Shown here: piece by piece, positions 1-7,702 of the stretch
Layout: each line of letters opens with the position of its first letter
Position numbering within the stretch: the first letter of the stretch is position 1
Assembly: GCA_046154695.1 (NCBI GenBank)
Contig: JBJXFI010000266.1
Coordinates: 1-7,757 of the forward strand
Direction: 5' to 3'
Length of the DNA stretch: 7,757 nucleotides
Origin: DALYLB01 sp046154695
Lineage (GTDB): Bacteria > Acidobacteriota > Blastocatellia > RBC074
Program-made: the position numbers and the translations under genes
The notes under the pieces: model-generated
Databases searched by the model: none
Told to the model about the DNA's origin: nothing
Seen by the model: the letters and a program-made list of their open reading frames with translations, nothing else

Positions 1-50
1 AGCCCGTGAAACGGGCGGCAGAGCGTTCGCTGTCGCCCGTTTCACGGGCT
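1..50. repeat. Large nested palindrome (17-bp perfect arms)
   Basis: Bases 1-17 are the exact reverse complement of 34-50, and pairing continues inward as a G-T pair plus three more pairs. Each arm is itself a small dyad: 2-16 reads GCCCGT-GAA-ACGGGC, and 35-49 reads GCCCGT-TTC-ACGGGC, the same motif in the opposite orientation. The structure can fold as one long hairpin or as two short ones. It lies about 190 bp beyond the last gene of the minus-strand operon and has no following T-run. I read it as a dispersed palindromic repeat (REP/BIME-like) rather than a terminator. It begins at the window edge, so it may extend further left. Confidence 0.75.
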
Positions 51-70
51 TGACAACGGTTTTTACCAAC

Positions 71-130
71 CCTGGGGTTCCGGCTTCGCCTTCACCCCAG
101 GCTATATGCTGCCACCCGCTTCGCGGGGTG
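71..130. repeat. Double stem-loop repeat module downstream of the operon
   Basis: There are two adjacent hairpins. In the first, CCTGGGGT (71-78) pairs with ACCCCAGG (94-101); in register inside it, GGC (82-84) pairs with GCC (88-90) around a TTC loop, leaving a symmetric TTC/TTC internal loop. In the second, CACCCGC (113-119) pairs with GCGGGGTG (123-130), again around a TTC loop and with one bulged G. The shared TTC loops suggest a modular repeat. I see no credible reading frame here. Similar sequence is, from memory, frequent in planctomycete intergenic DNA, but I could not check this. Confidence 0.6.
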
Positions 131-173
131 ATGCAAAAGGAGTTCAATCCACCCTCTAAACTTAATGCCATTG

Positions 174-219
174 GTCTTCAGGCGGTTCGTTTTCCTACCG
201 GGACGGACTGCCTGAAGAC
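174..219. repeat. Stem-loop 20 bp beyond the last operon gene
   Basis: GTCTTCAGGC (174-183) pairs perfectly with GCCTGAAGAC (210-219). The stem continues to 190/203 with two G-T pairs, leaving a loop of about 12 nt. It lies 19 nt past the stop codon of the Gfo/Idh/MocA gene, where the operon transcript should end. On the operon strand there is no T-run after the stem, and the two G-T pairs become C-A mismatches. It is therefore not a canonical intrinsic terminator in that direction. It could still act as an mRNA 3'-end stabiliser, or be the core of another dispersed repeat. The rest of 131-238 shows no gene. Confidence 0.55.
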
Positions 220-238
220 GGAACTCCGAACATCTTTC

Positions 239-1501
239 TTACTTCACCGACTCGATCATCTTCATCGGCGCGCTCGCCGTGGTCTCGCCGAGCACGTGCG
301 CGCGCTCAGTCGCCGGATTGAAGGTGAGCCGCTTCTTCTGCAGATAGGCCATCTTTCCGAGATGCGAGGCCAGGGCGGAGCGGTGGCCGCTGACGACGTC
401 GGAGTTGGGCTGTTTCCGCGACTTGACGCACGCGATGAAGTTCTTGACGTGCTCGGCTTCGAGCGGGCCCGCCGCCCGGACGTTGACCGGCTCGGAGGCC
501 GATGCCCGGCGGGGCGTCATCTCCTGGAAGGTATAACCCCCACGGTCGATCTGCAGCCGCCCGCCCGTGCCGATGAACTCGATGGCCGCGCCGCGTCCGC
601 CCGGCGCCAGCGTCGCTTCGAACGTCGCCACCCATTTGCTCGGATATTCCAGATGAATTCCGATCGTGTCGGGCGCCGTGCGGCCGTCCGGATAGGCATA
701 CACCCCGCCCGCCGCCGTCGCCGCGATCGGCAGATCCTCACCGACAAACCAGTGCACGACGTCGATCCAGTGTGTGAACAGATCCGTGATCTGCCCGCCC
801 CCGAAATCGAGGTATGCGCGCCAGTTGTAAAACTGATTGGCGTCGAATGGACGGTTTTTCACCGGGCCGAGAAACGCCTTCCAGTCCAGTCCCGCCGGCT
901 TGTCCTTGAAGTTGGGCTTCCGCAGGTGATAGCTGTTGCCGTGCCACCACGTGCGAACCAGCGTGATCTTGCCGATCTTACCCGTCTCGAAATAGTCGCG
1001 TTTGGCCTGTGCGTAATGCGTTCCGCTGCGCTGCTGCAATCCGACCTGCACGACCCGGCCCGTGGTTCGCGCCGTCTTGATGATCTCGTGCCCCTCTTCG
1101 ATCGTGAAGGTGAGCGGCTTCTCGACATACAAATCCTTGCCCGCCTTCATCGTGTCGACGGCCATCTGCTTGTGCCACGGATCGGGCGTCGCGACCAGCA
1201 CCGCGTCGACCTCCTTCGAGGCGAGCAGCGCCGTGTAGTCGGTGTAGGTCTTCGCCTTGCCGCCCGTCGCTTCGAGCGCGGCGTTCAGGTTCTTGTCGTA
1301 ACAGTCGCAAAGCGACGTCACCTGAACATCGGGCTCCTTCATAAACCAGCTCATCACGTCGCCGCCGCGATTGCCCGTGCCGATGACGCCGAGCCGGACC
1401 TTGTCGTTCGCGCCGAGCACGTTTCTCCAGCTCGCCGCCGTGAAGGCCGCGCCCGCCGCCGTCTTGCCTATGAATTCCCGTCGGGAATTGCCTTGAGACA
1501 T
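239..1501 (-). CDS. Tat-exported Gfo/Idh/MocA family oxidoreductase
   Basis: This 420-aa protein belongs to a family of NAD(P)-dependent enzymes that act on sugars and sugar derivatives. It has a twin-arginine signal (SRREFIGK, R7-R8) followed by an alanine-rich stretch. The Rossmann nucleotide-binding loop GTGNRG is at residues 41-46. The family EKP motif (E127-K128-P129) contains the usual catalytic lysine. The C-terminal domain has GGGQITDLFTHWIDVVHW at 234-251, typical of the Tat-exported planctomycete subgroup. The start at 1501 is preferred over an ATG 13 codons upstream because GGAGG lies 8 nt before it and the Tat motif is then properly N-terminal. It is the last gene of the operon, 83 nt after the DUF1501 gene. 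The substrate is unknown. GH109-type NAD-dependent glycosidases share this fold and are an alternative role. Confidence 0.93.
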   Translation of the reverse strand: MSQGNSRREFIGKTAAGAAFTAASWRNVLGANDKVRLGVIGTGNRGGDVMSWFMKEPDVQVTSLCDCYDKNLNAALEATGGKAKTYTDYTALLASKEVDAVLVATPDPWHKQMAVDTMKAGKDLYVEKPLTFTIEEGHEIIKTARTTGRVVQVGLQQRSGTHYAQAKRDYFETGKIGKITLVRTWWHGNSYHLRKPNFKDKPAGLDWKAFLGPVKNRPFDANQFYNWRAYLDFGGGQITDLFTHWIDVVHWFVGEDLPIAATAAGGVYAYPDGRTAPDTIGIHLEYPSKWVATFEATLAPGGRGAAIEFIGTGGRLQIDRGGYTFQEMTPRRASASEPVNVRAAGPLEAEHVKNFIACVKSRKQPNSDVVSGHRSALASHLGKMAYLQKKRLTFNPATERAHVLGETTASAPMKMIESVK

Positions 1502-1509
1502 CTTTGTTT

Positions 1510-1516
1510 CCTCCCT
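1510..1516 (-). promoter_or_regulatory. Shine-Dalgarno site fixing the oxidoreductase start
   Basis: On the minus strand this reads AGGGAGG, with the GGAGG core 8 nt before the ATG at 1501. It lies inside the frame that would be used by the upstream ATG at 1540, which has no comparable site. This supports the shorter, Tat-signal-first protein. Confidence 0.8.
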
Positions 1517-1584
1517 GATGCTTCGGTATGAGATTACCATCGCGGGCAGCCCCCTGCGCCGCCCCAGCGTTTGTTGAATTCGGA

Positions 1585-2991
<1,407 letters not shown>

Positions 2992-3035
2992 CGTTTATGG
3001 AATTTGATCATGCTCATTTGTCTCAACGCGCTCAA

Positions 3036-3887
3036 TTACAGCGGCCGGACCCAGATATTCCGGAACCGCATCGGGTTGCCGTGATCCTGCAGCTTCAGCG
3101 GCCCCTTCGCCGGATGTGCGATGTAGGCCGGCGCGCGGTCGTGCCAGGTCTGACCCTGGATTTCGACGTTGTTCTGCACCAGCACGCCGTTGTGAAACAC
3201 CGTGACCCGCCCGCGGCGCGTGACCTTGCCGATCTCATCGAAGCGCGGCGAGATGAAGATGATGTCGTAGGTCTGCCATTCGCCCGGCGGACGCGACGCA
3301 TTCACGAGCGGCGGATGCTGTTTGTAGACCGAGCCGGCCTGCCCGTGGAAATAGGTGGGGTTGTTGTATGAATCGAGCACCTGCACCTCGTAAAGGCCCA
3401 TCAGGAAGATGCCGCTGTTGCCGCGCCCCTGTCCCTCGCCCTTGACGACCGAGGGCGTGGCCCATTCGGCATGCAACTGGCAATCGCCCCACTCCTGTTT
3501 GGTCAGGATGTCGCCCGTGCCGCCCTTGACCTGCATATAGCCGTCCTGCACGTCCCATTTGGCGTCGCCGCCGGTGCGCAGGCTCTTCCAGCCCGAGAGA
3601 TCCTTTCCGTCAAAGAGCACGATCGCGTCCGAGGGAGGCGCCCCCGTGGTCGCGCCGGGCGTGACGACAGTGGGCTCTTTCTTCGGGGATTCATACGCGG
3701 GCTGGAGCAGCCCCATATCCACGGCCTTTTGCCGCGCCTCATTGATTTGCGCCGGCGTCCATTGCGGTTGCTGCGGCTGTTGTCCATGCGAAACGGCAGT
3801 CACGCCAATCACCGCCAGCGCCGCCGCAAAGGCGCAAAGCGCCAACAGACCCATGCGCGATCGCGCGAAATTCATTCCAGGCATCAT
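3036..3887 (-). CDS. Secreted DUF1080 protein (3-keto-disaccharide hydrolase-like)
   Basis: This 283-aa protein starts with a Sec signal peptide (positive residues R9/R11, hydrophobic 13-32, cleavage likely near residue 35). A Gln/Pro-rich, low-complexity linker runs to about residue 86. The PF06439 concanavalin-like domain follows: IVLFDGKDLSGW (89-100), KWDVQDGYM (110-118), then the hallmark RGNSGIFLMGLYEVQVLDSY (155-174), ending with MRFRNIWVRPL. PF06439 is annotated as 3-keto-disaccharide hydrolase, and members are thought to cleave sugars oxidised at C3, which fits the Gfo/Idh/MocA oxidoreductase encoded two genes downstream. The ATG at 3887 is chosen because GAGGAG lies 7 nt before it; a TTG directly upstream (3890) is only 4 nt from that site. 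Exact activity and linkage are unknown. Confidence 0.95.
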   Translation of the reverse strand: MMPGMNFARSRMGLLALCAFAAALAVIGVTAVSHGQQPQQPQWTPAQINEARQKAVDMGLLQPAYESPKKEPTVVTPGATTGAPPSDAIVLFDGKDLSGWKSLRTGGDAKWDVQDGYMQVKGGTGDILTKQEWGDCQLHAEWATPSVVKGEGQGRGNSGIFLMGLYEVQVLDSYNNPTYFHGQAGSVYKQHPPLVNASRPPGEWQTYDIIFISPRFDEIGKVTRRGRVTVFHNGVLVQNNVEIQGQTWHDRAPAYIAHPAKGPLKLQDHGNPMRFRNIWVRPL

Positions 3888-3894
3888 CAATGTT

Positions 3895-3900
3895 CTCCTC
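3895..3900 (-). promoter_or_regulatory. Shine-Dalgarno site of the DUF1080 gene, beside a hairpin
   Basis: GAGGAG on the minus strand lies 7 nt before the ATG at 3887 and 10 nt before a second in-frame ATG at 3884. The base of the large hairpin (3908) is only 7 nt upstream of this site, so folding or unfolding of that stem could affect ribosome loading. That effect is an inference. Confidence 0.7.
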
Positions 3901-3907
3901 GAAAATC

Positions 3908-3978
3908 ATCCACGAAGCCACACGAAGAAACACGAAGGATTGCCTTTTCTTCGTGCTTCTTCGTGTGACTTCGTGGAT
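3908..3978 (-). repeat. 30-bp hairpin of ACGAAG motifs with 10-bp spacing
   Basis: The arms 3908-3937 and 3949-3978 pair over 30 bp around an 11-nt loop (3938-3948). Only two positions deviate (3918/3968 and 3930/3956), and in the minus-strand transcript both become G-U pairs, so the stem stays intact as RNA of the operon. Each arm holds three ACGAAG motifs starting exactly 10 bp apart: 3912, 3922 and 3932 on the left, with their complements at 3949, 3959 and 3969 on the right. It occupies most of the 106-nt gap between the cytochrome stop codon and the DUF1080 start. Only four T residues follow the stem, so a strong intrinsic terminator is unlikely. Processing, mRNA stabilisation or a dispersed repeat are alternatives. 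Related CACGAAG-rich repeats are, from memory, widespread in environmental bacterial genomes. Confidence 0.85.
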
Positions 3979-3993
3979 GAGAAATTCATTGTT

Positions 3994-6900
3994 CTATTCC
4001 TTCGTCAAGGTTTCATCCAGATTGAGCAGCACGTTGGCCGTCATCGTCCAGGCGGCCAGCTCCGCTGTCGTGCAATCGAGCGCGGCGGCGTTCTCCTCCC
4101 GGAGGATCTTTCGCGCCTCGGATTCGCGCTCGCCGAAATAGCTCACCCGGTCGCGATAGAACGCGAGCAGCCGCTCGACCTCTTTCTCGGACGGTTGGCG
4201 CGCGACGCATGACCGGAAGCCGTGCCGCAGCCGGGCCCGCGCGTCCGCCCCGCTCTCGACCATTCGCCGGGCCAGCGCCCGCGCGTATTCCATCGCCGCG
4301 TCGTCATTGAGCATCGTCAGCGCCTGCAGCGGCGTGTTGGTGCGAACGCGCCGGACCGTGCAATATTCGCGGCTCGTTGCGTCGAAGGTCGTCATCGCCG
4401 GATGCGGCGATGACCGTCGCACGAACGTGTAAAGGCTTCGTCGATACCGGTCCTCGCCCCTGCTCGTCATCCATTTCTCGCCGCTGTAGGGGGCCTTCCA
4501 GATGCCCTCCGGCTGGGAAGGGAAGACGCTCGGCCCGCCCACTCGCCGCGTCAACAGCCCGCTCGCGGCCAGCGCCGCGTCGCGCACCATCTCCGCTTCC
4601 ATGCGGAAACGCGGCCCCCGCGCCAGCAGCCGATTGTAAGGATCTTTCTCTTGAAGCGCCGGCGTCGTCGAGGAGGACTGGCGATAGGTGGCGCTCATTA
4701 CCATGGTTTTGACGAGCGCCTTGATGCTCCAAGGATGAACGATGAATGATGAATGATGAATGGAAGAAGCTCCGTTCATCATTCCGCGTTCATCCTTCTT
4801 CGTTCCAAAAGTGACCGCCAGCCAGTCGAGCAGCTCCGGGTGCGAGGGGCGCTCGCCCTGTAATCCGAAATCCTCGCTCGTCTCGACGATTCCCCGGCCG
4901 AAGATCGACTCCCATACCCGGTTGACCATCACGCGCGCCGTCAGCGGGTTGTTCTCGTCCACCAGCCACCGCGCCAGTCCCAGCCGGTTGACCGGCGCGC
5001 TCTCGGACAGCGAATGCAGCACGGCAGGCGTCGCGGCGAAGACCCGCTCTCCGCGGTTCAGAAAGCTTCCGCGTTCGCGAAACCACGTCGCGGGCCGGTC
5101 GTAATTGAGCCGCTCCCGCATCACGAGCGCCGTCGTGATGTTCAGGGATTTCAATTCGTCCCGGAGCCGCTCCATACGATCGCGCTCCGGCTTGAGCAGC
5201 GGGGTCGAGGCGCGAAACTGCGCCGACAGATCCTCGCGCTGCTTCGATGTGCGCTCGCCGGGTGGAAGCGACAGCGCCGGACGCAGCCGCGCCGGCAGGC
5301 TCACGATTCGCTTCGGCTCCTCCGCCTCCGTCACCGACAGCCGGAACCGCCCGATCCCCTGATTGAGCGACCCGCCCAGATGCTTCAATCGAATCGTCAG
5401 CTTCGTCCCCGCCTCGAAGCCGAACGGGGAATCGGCCACGAAGACCGCCTGTCGCGGCAGCCGCACCGCGTCCCCCGTCGCATTGACGAACCATCCCGTC
5501 GGTCGATCGGTCGCCACCGCGGCGGGCTCCCATCCCAAAAACTGCTTCTGCTCTATGCGGTATGCCGAATCATCGACCGCCACTTCCTTCATCGCGATCG
5601 TCCGCGCGCCGGACCCGTCCGCGTTGGCCGCCGTCACCTCCAGCCCCGTCAGCAGAAAATTGCCGTACGGATCCCTTCCCGGGCCTCCCTTCGGCAGGCT
5701 CGCATCCGGCATGGCCTCGATGCGCAGCGCCGTGATCCGCTTCAGCTCCGTGCGCGCCGTCACGGTGTAAACGTCCAGCTCCGCCTTCGCGCCCCCGGCC
5801 AGCGCCGACTTGTCTTCGAGGCGCTTGAACGTCGCGCCGCCCGACGACTCCACCCCCGCCGGATCGAGCGCCGTCCACCGGTCGCGCTCCGCCGCCAGCC
5901 CGGCCTCCCAGACCGCCTGCTCGCTCTCCAGCGCCGGCGTCTGCGTCTTCAGCTTCGCTTCGAGCCGCTTCATCTCCGCGTCGATCGTCCCGCGCCGCGC
6001 CTCCTGCTCCGGCGTCGGCAGCTCCAGTTGCGGCTCCAGAATGTAGCGCGATTCGTCCGCCCCCGGCGTCTGGTACGCGATCTGATACTCCGCGTTGTCG
6101 AAAAAGGCCAGCAGTCGATAAAAGTCCTTCTGCGAGAACGGATCGTATTTGTGGTTGTGGCACTGCGCGCAGGCGATCGTCGATCCCATCCAGACCGTCG
6201 CCGTTGTGCCTACACGATCGACCAGCGTCTCGAATCGGTTCTCCTCCGGATCGATTCCACCCTCCTGATTGACCATCGTGTTGCGATGGAACCCGGTGGC
6301 GAGCTTCTGCTCGATCGTCGCATTCGTCAGCATATCCCCCGCGATCTGCTCGATCGTGAACTGATCGAAAGGCATGTCGCTGTTCAACGCGTCGATCACC
6401 CAGTCGCGGAACTTCCATGCCACGCGCAGATTATCCTTCTCGTAGCCGTTCGAATCGGCGTATCGCGCCAGATCGAGCCACAGCCGCGCCCAGCGCTCGC
6501 CATAGGCGGGGTTCGCGAGCAGTCGATCGACGACCCTTTCGTACGCGTCCGGCGAACGATCCGCGAGGAACTCCTCCACCTCCCTCGGACTCGGCGGCAA
6601 TCCGATGACGTCCAGATAGACGCGCCGCAGCAGCGTTGCCCGCGGGGCCTCGGCCGAGGGCGCGAGCCCTTCCCGCTCCAGCCGCGCGAGGATGAAGGCA
6701 TCGATCGCGTTCCGACTCCATCCCGCGGTCCTGGTCTCCGGCGGCGCGGGGCGCGCCGGCTTCACATAGGCCCAATGCTTCGGCGGCTCGTTCGCCCCCG
6801 CGCCCGCCGCTTCGGCCTCGGGCCAGTCCGCGCCCTGGTCGATCCACTTGCGTATGGTTTCGATCTGCGCCGGGGGCAATGGATCGCCGCCCATCGGCAT

Positions 6901-7203
6901 TCGCGCTTCGCCCCCCTCGCCGAGCAGCCGCGCCATCATCCGCGATTCGCCGCTCTTGCCCGGCACGAGCACCGCGCCCGAGATCCCGCCCTTCATCGCC
7001 GGCCCCTTGACATCCATTCGCAGCTGCCCCGCGGCCTTCTTCGCCCCGTGGCATTGGTAACAGCTCGCGGCGAGGATCGGCTCGACCTCCCGCCTGAAAT
7101 CGATCCGCGCCTGCCCCGCCGCGCGTGGAAGCGAGACGCCCCCCGCCCATATCAGGGCCGCGACGAAGCCGCCCACGACGACACTTTTGATCGCTCGACG
7201 CAT
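3994..7203 (-). CDS. PSCyt1-DUF1549-DUF1553 cytochrome-type protein
   Basis: This 1069-aa protein is typical of planctomycetes. A Sec signal peptide (about 1-30) precedes a PSCyt1 cytochrome c domain (about 35-128) with the heme motif CYQCH (48-52) and a likely axial Met in the MPMGG segment (102-106). DUF1549 follows (about 160-370) and holds a second CxxCH, CAQCHNHKYDPF, beginning at C345. Residues about 395-445 are charged and probably coiled coil, followed by a beta-rich stretch (about 450-640) resembling a carbohydrate-binding-like module. DUF1553 runs from about 690 to 1045 (NRGERVFAATPAVLHSL, ending with TNTPLQALTMLND). Residues about 803-824 are encoded by an inserted palindromic repeat. 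It is the first gene of the operon; a weak AGG site precedes ATG 7203. Family function is unproven. Electron transfer linked to polysaccharide breakdown is the usual hypothesis. Confidence 0.96.
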   Translation of the reverse strand: MRRAIKSVVVGGFVAALIWAGGVSLPRAAGQARIDFRREVEPILAASCYQCHGAKKAAGQLRMDVKGPAMKGGISGAVLVPGKSGESRMMARLLGEGGEARMPMGGDPLPPAQIETIRKWIDQGADWPEAEAAGAGANEPPKHWAYVKPARPAPPETRTAGWSRNAIDAFILARLEREGLAPSAEAPRATLLRRVYLDVIGLPPSPREVEEFLADRSPDAYERVVDRLLANPAYGERWARLWLDLARYADSNGYEKDNLRVAWKFRDWVIDALNSDMPFDQFTIEQIAGDMLTNATIEQKLATGFHRNTMVNQEGGIDPEENRFETLVDRVGTTATVWMGSTIACAQCHNHKYDPFSQKDFYRLLAFFDNAEYQIAYQTPGADESRYILEPQLELPTPEQEARRGTIDAEMKRLEAKLKTQTPALESEQAVWEAGLAAERDRWTALDPAGVESSGGATFKRLEDKSALAGGAKAELDVYTVTARTELKRITALRIEAMPDASLPKGGPGRDPYGNFLLTGLEVTAANADGSGARTIAMKEVAVDDSAYRIEQKQFLGWEPAAVATDRPTGWFVNATGDAVRLPRQAVFVADSPFGFEAGTKLTIRLKHLGGSLNQGIGRFRLSVTEAEEPKRIVSLPARLRPALSLPPGERTSKQREDLSAQFRASTPLLKPERDRMERLRDELKSLNITTALVMRERLNYDRPATWFRERGSFLNRGERVFAATPAVLHSLSESAPVNRLGLARWLVDENNPLTARVMVNRVWESIFGRGIVETSEDFGLQGERPSHPELLDWLAVTFGTKKDERGMMNGASSIHHSSFIVHPWSIKALVKTMVMSATYRQSSSTTPALQEKDPYNRLLARGPRFRMEAEMVRDAALAASGLLTRRVGGPSVFPSQPEGIWKAPYSGEKWMTSRGEDRYRRSLYTFVRRSSPHPAMTTFDATSREYCTVRRVRTNTPLQALTMLNDDAAMEYARALARRMVESGADARARLRHGFRSCVARQPSEKEVERLLAFYRDRVSYFGERESEARKILREENAAALDCTTAELAAWTMTANVLLNLDETLTKE
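4731..4797 (-). repeat. In-frame palindromic element within the DUF1553 coding region
   Basis: AAGGATGAACG (4731-4741) pairs perfectly with CGTTCATCCTT (4787-4797). After a 2-bp mismatch, GAATGATGAA (4744-4753) pairs perfectly with TTCATCATTC (4775-4784). The element is thus a near-palindrome of about 67 bp. On the coding strand it yields residues 803-824, with HHSSFIVHP just before the conserved WSIK. Typical DUF1553 proteins have only about four residues between the Phe (799 here) and this Trp (825 here), so roughly 21 residues are extra. Low-complexity HHSSFI-type peptides are, from memory, a recurrent product of a dispersed repeat. The frame is kept on both sides and the conserved C-terminal blocks follow. 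Confidence 0.8.
4734..4761. repeat. Four tandem 7-bp repeats inside a coding region
   Basis: GATGAAC (4734-4740) is followed by three exact copies of GATGAAT (4741-4747, 4748-4754, 4755-4761). They lie inside the palindromic insert in the DUF1553 gene. The unit is not a multiple of three, so gain or loss of one copy would shift the frame and remove about 245 C-terminal residues. Confidence 0.85.
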
Positions 7204-7246
7204 ACTCGACCTGGATTCCCTATTCGGTTCTGGTTTTCGTTTAGAT

Positions 7247-7269
7247 CACGATCCGCGATGCGGATCGTG
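7247..7269. promoter_or_regulatory. Perfect 10-bp-arm dyad upstream of the operon
   Basis: CACGATCCGC (7247-7256) and GCGGATCGTG (7260-7269) are exact inverted copies around a 3-bp centre, 43 nt before the first start codon. Immediately downstream on the minus strand is TCTAAA (7245-7240), a 4-of-6 match to a -10 box, which would give a leader of roughly 30 nt. No good -35 box is present at standard spacing. Size, symmetry and position suit an operator for a dimeric regulator, but a leader hairpin or a small repeat are possible. No regulator gene is present in the window. Confidence 0.45.
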
Positions 7270-7409
7270 TATGAATTGGTTAAGCCAACCGCAACGGCCC
7301 AAAGATAGCACACCCCTTTGGCCATGGCGAGCGGCGAAGCCCCCTCGGGTGTCCGGCAAGTTTTTGCGTGGAGACCATTCTAAAGGGATTATCGTCAACA
7401 GTCGTACGC
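7270..7409. other. Intergenic stretch with no recognisable gene
   Basis: This DNA lies between the palindrome array and the dyad before the operon. Open frames through it have no plausible start context and no recognisable protein content. It contains a small imperfect dyad (TTGG-TTAAG-CCAA, near 7276-7288) and weak promoter-like words on the minus strand such as TTGCGG with TACACG 17 nt later. None is convincing alone. A promoter for the operon is expected in or just left of this stretch. Confidence 0.4.
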
Positions 7410-7458
7410 GGAACAAGCTGTCGAGCGGAGCGGTGGCACAAGCTGTCCAGCTTGTGCC

Positions 7459-7554
7459 GAGTACGAAGGCGCGTGCGCGAAGATGGCAGGGCTCGCGAGC
7501 CGAAATTGATGACATTCGCGGCCCGGTCTTTTTCTGAGGGTGTTTCTCGTATGC
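7459..7554. repeat. Spacer copy 1 of the 148-bp repeat
   Basis: This 96-bp segment runs between two strong palindromes. It starts GAGTACGA and ends with TCGTATGC, a degraded inverted copy of that start. It contains the 12-bp perfect palindrome GGCTCGCGAGCC at 7490-7501. It is close to 90% identical to spacer copy 2 with no indels. Its bounding palindromes are the better preserved of the two units. Confidence 0.85.
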
Positions 7555-7606
7555 GGCACAAGCTGGACAGCTTGTGCCACGATGGCCAAGCTGCCCATCT
7601 TTTGCG

Positions 7607-7702
7607 GAGTACGAAGGCGCGTGCGTGAAGATGGCAGGGCTCGCGAGCCGGGATTGGTAACATTCGCGACCCAGTCTTTTTCTGAGGGTGTTTGTCGTAC
7701 TC
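7607..7702. repeat. Spacer copy 2 of the 148-bp repeat
   Basis: This is the second 96-bp segment, in gap-free register with copy 1 at 148 bp. It begins GAGTACGA (7607-7614) and ends TCGTACTC (7695-7702), a perfect 8-bp terminal inverted repeat that continues outward into the palindromes. GGCTCGCGAGCC recurs at 7638-7649. The palindrome to its left (7583-7606) has decayed, matching the consensus at about 17 of 24 positions. Confidence 0.85.

Noticed and set aside
50..1531. Long plus-strand open frame opposite the oxidoreductase gene
   Set aside because: It is the antisense of a strongly supported gene. The translation is Arg/Leu/Val-rich with no recognisable domain, as expected in high-GC DNA, and its first part runs through repeats.
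1502..1540. Upstream ATG start (1540) for the oxidoreductase
   Set aside because: It would bury the Shine-Dalgarno in coding sequence and push the Tat motif 13 residues inward. The ATG at 1501 has ideal spacing.
3888..3890. TTG start for the DUF1080 gene
   Set aside because: It lies only 4 nt from GAGGAG, while the next codon, an ATG, has the better 7-nt spacing.
3900..3978. The ACGAAG hairpin as a strong intrinsic terminator
   Set aside because: Only four T residues follow the stem, the base of the stem is not GC-rich, and two more genes in the same direction lie within short gaps downstream of the next gene.
5014..7308. 764-codon plus-strand open frame opposite the cytochrome gene
   Set aside because: Despite its length it is Arg-rich, has no domain and mirrors a complete PSCyt1-DUF1549-DUF1553 gene. 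Codon structure explains it.
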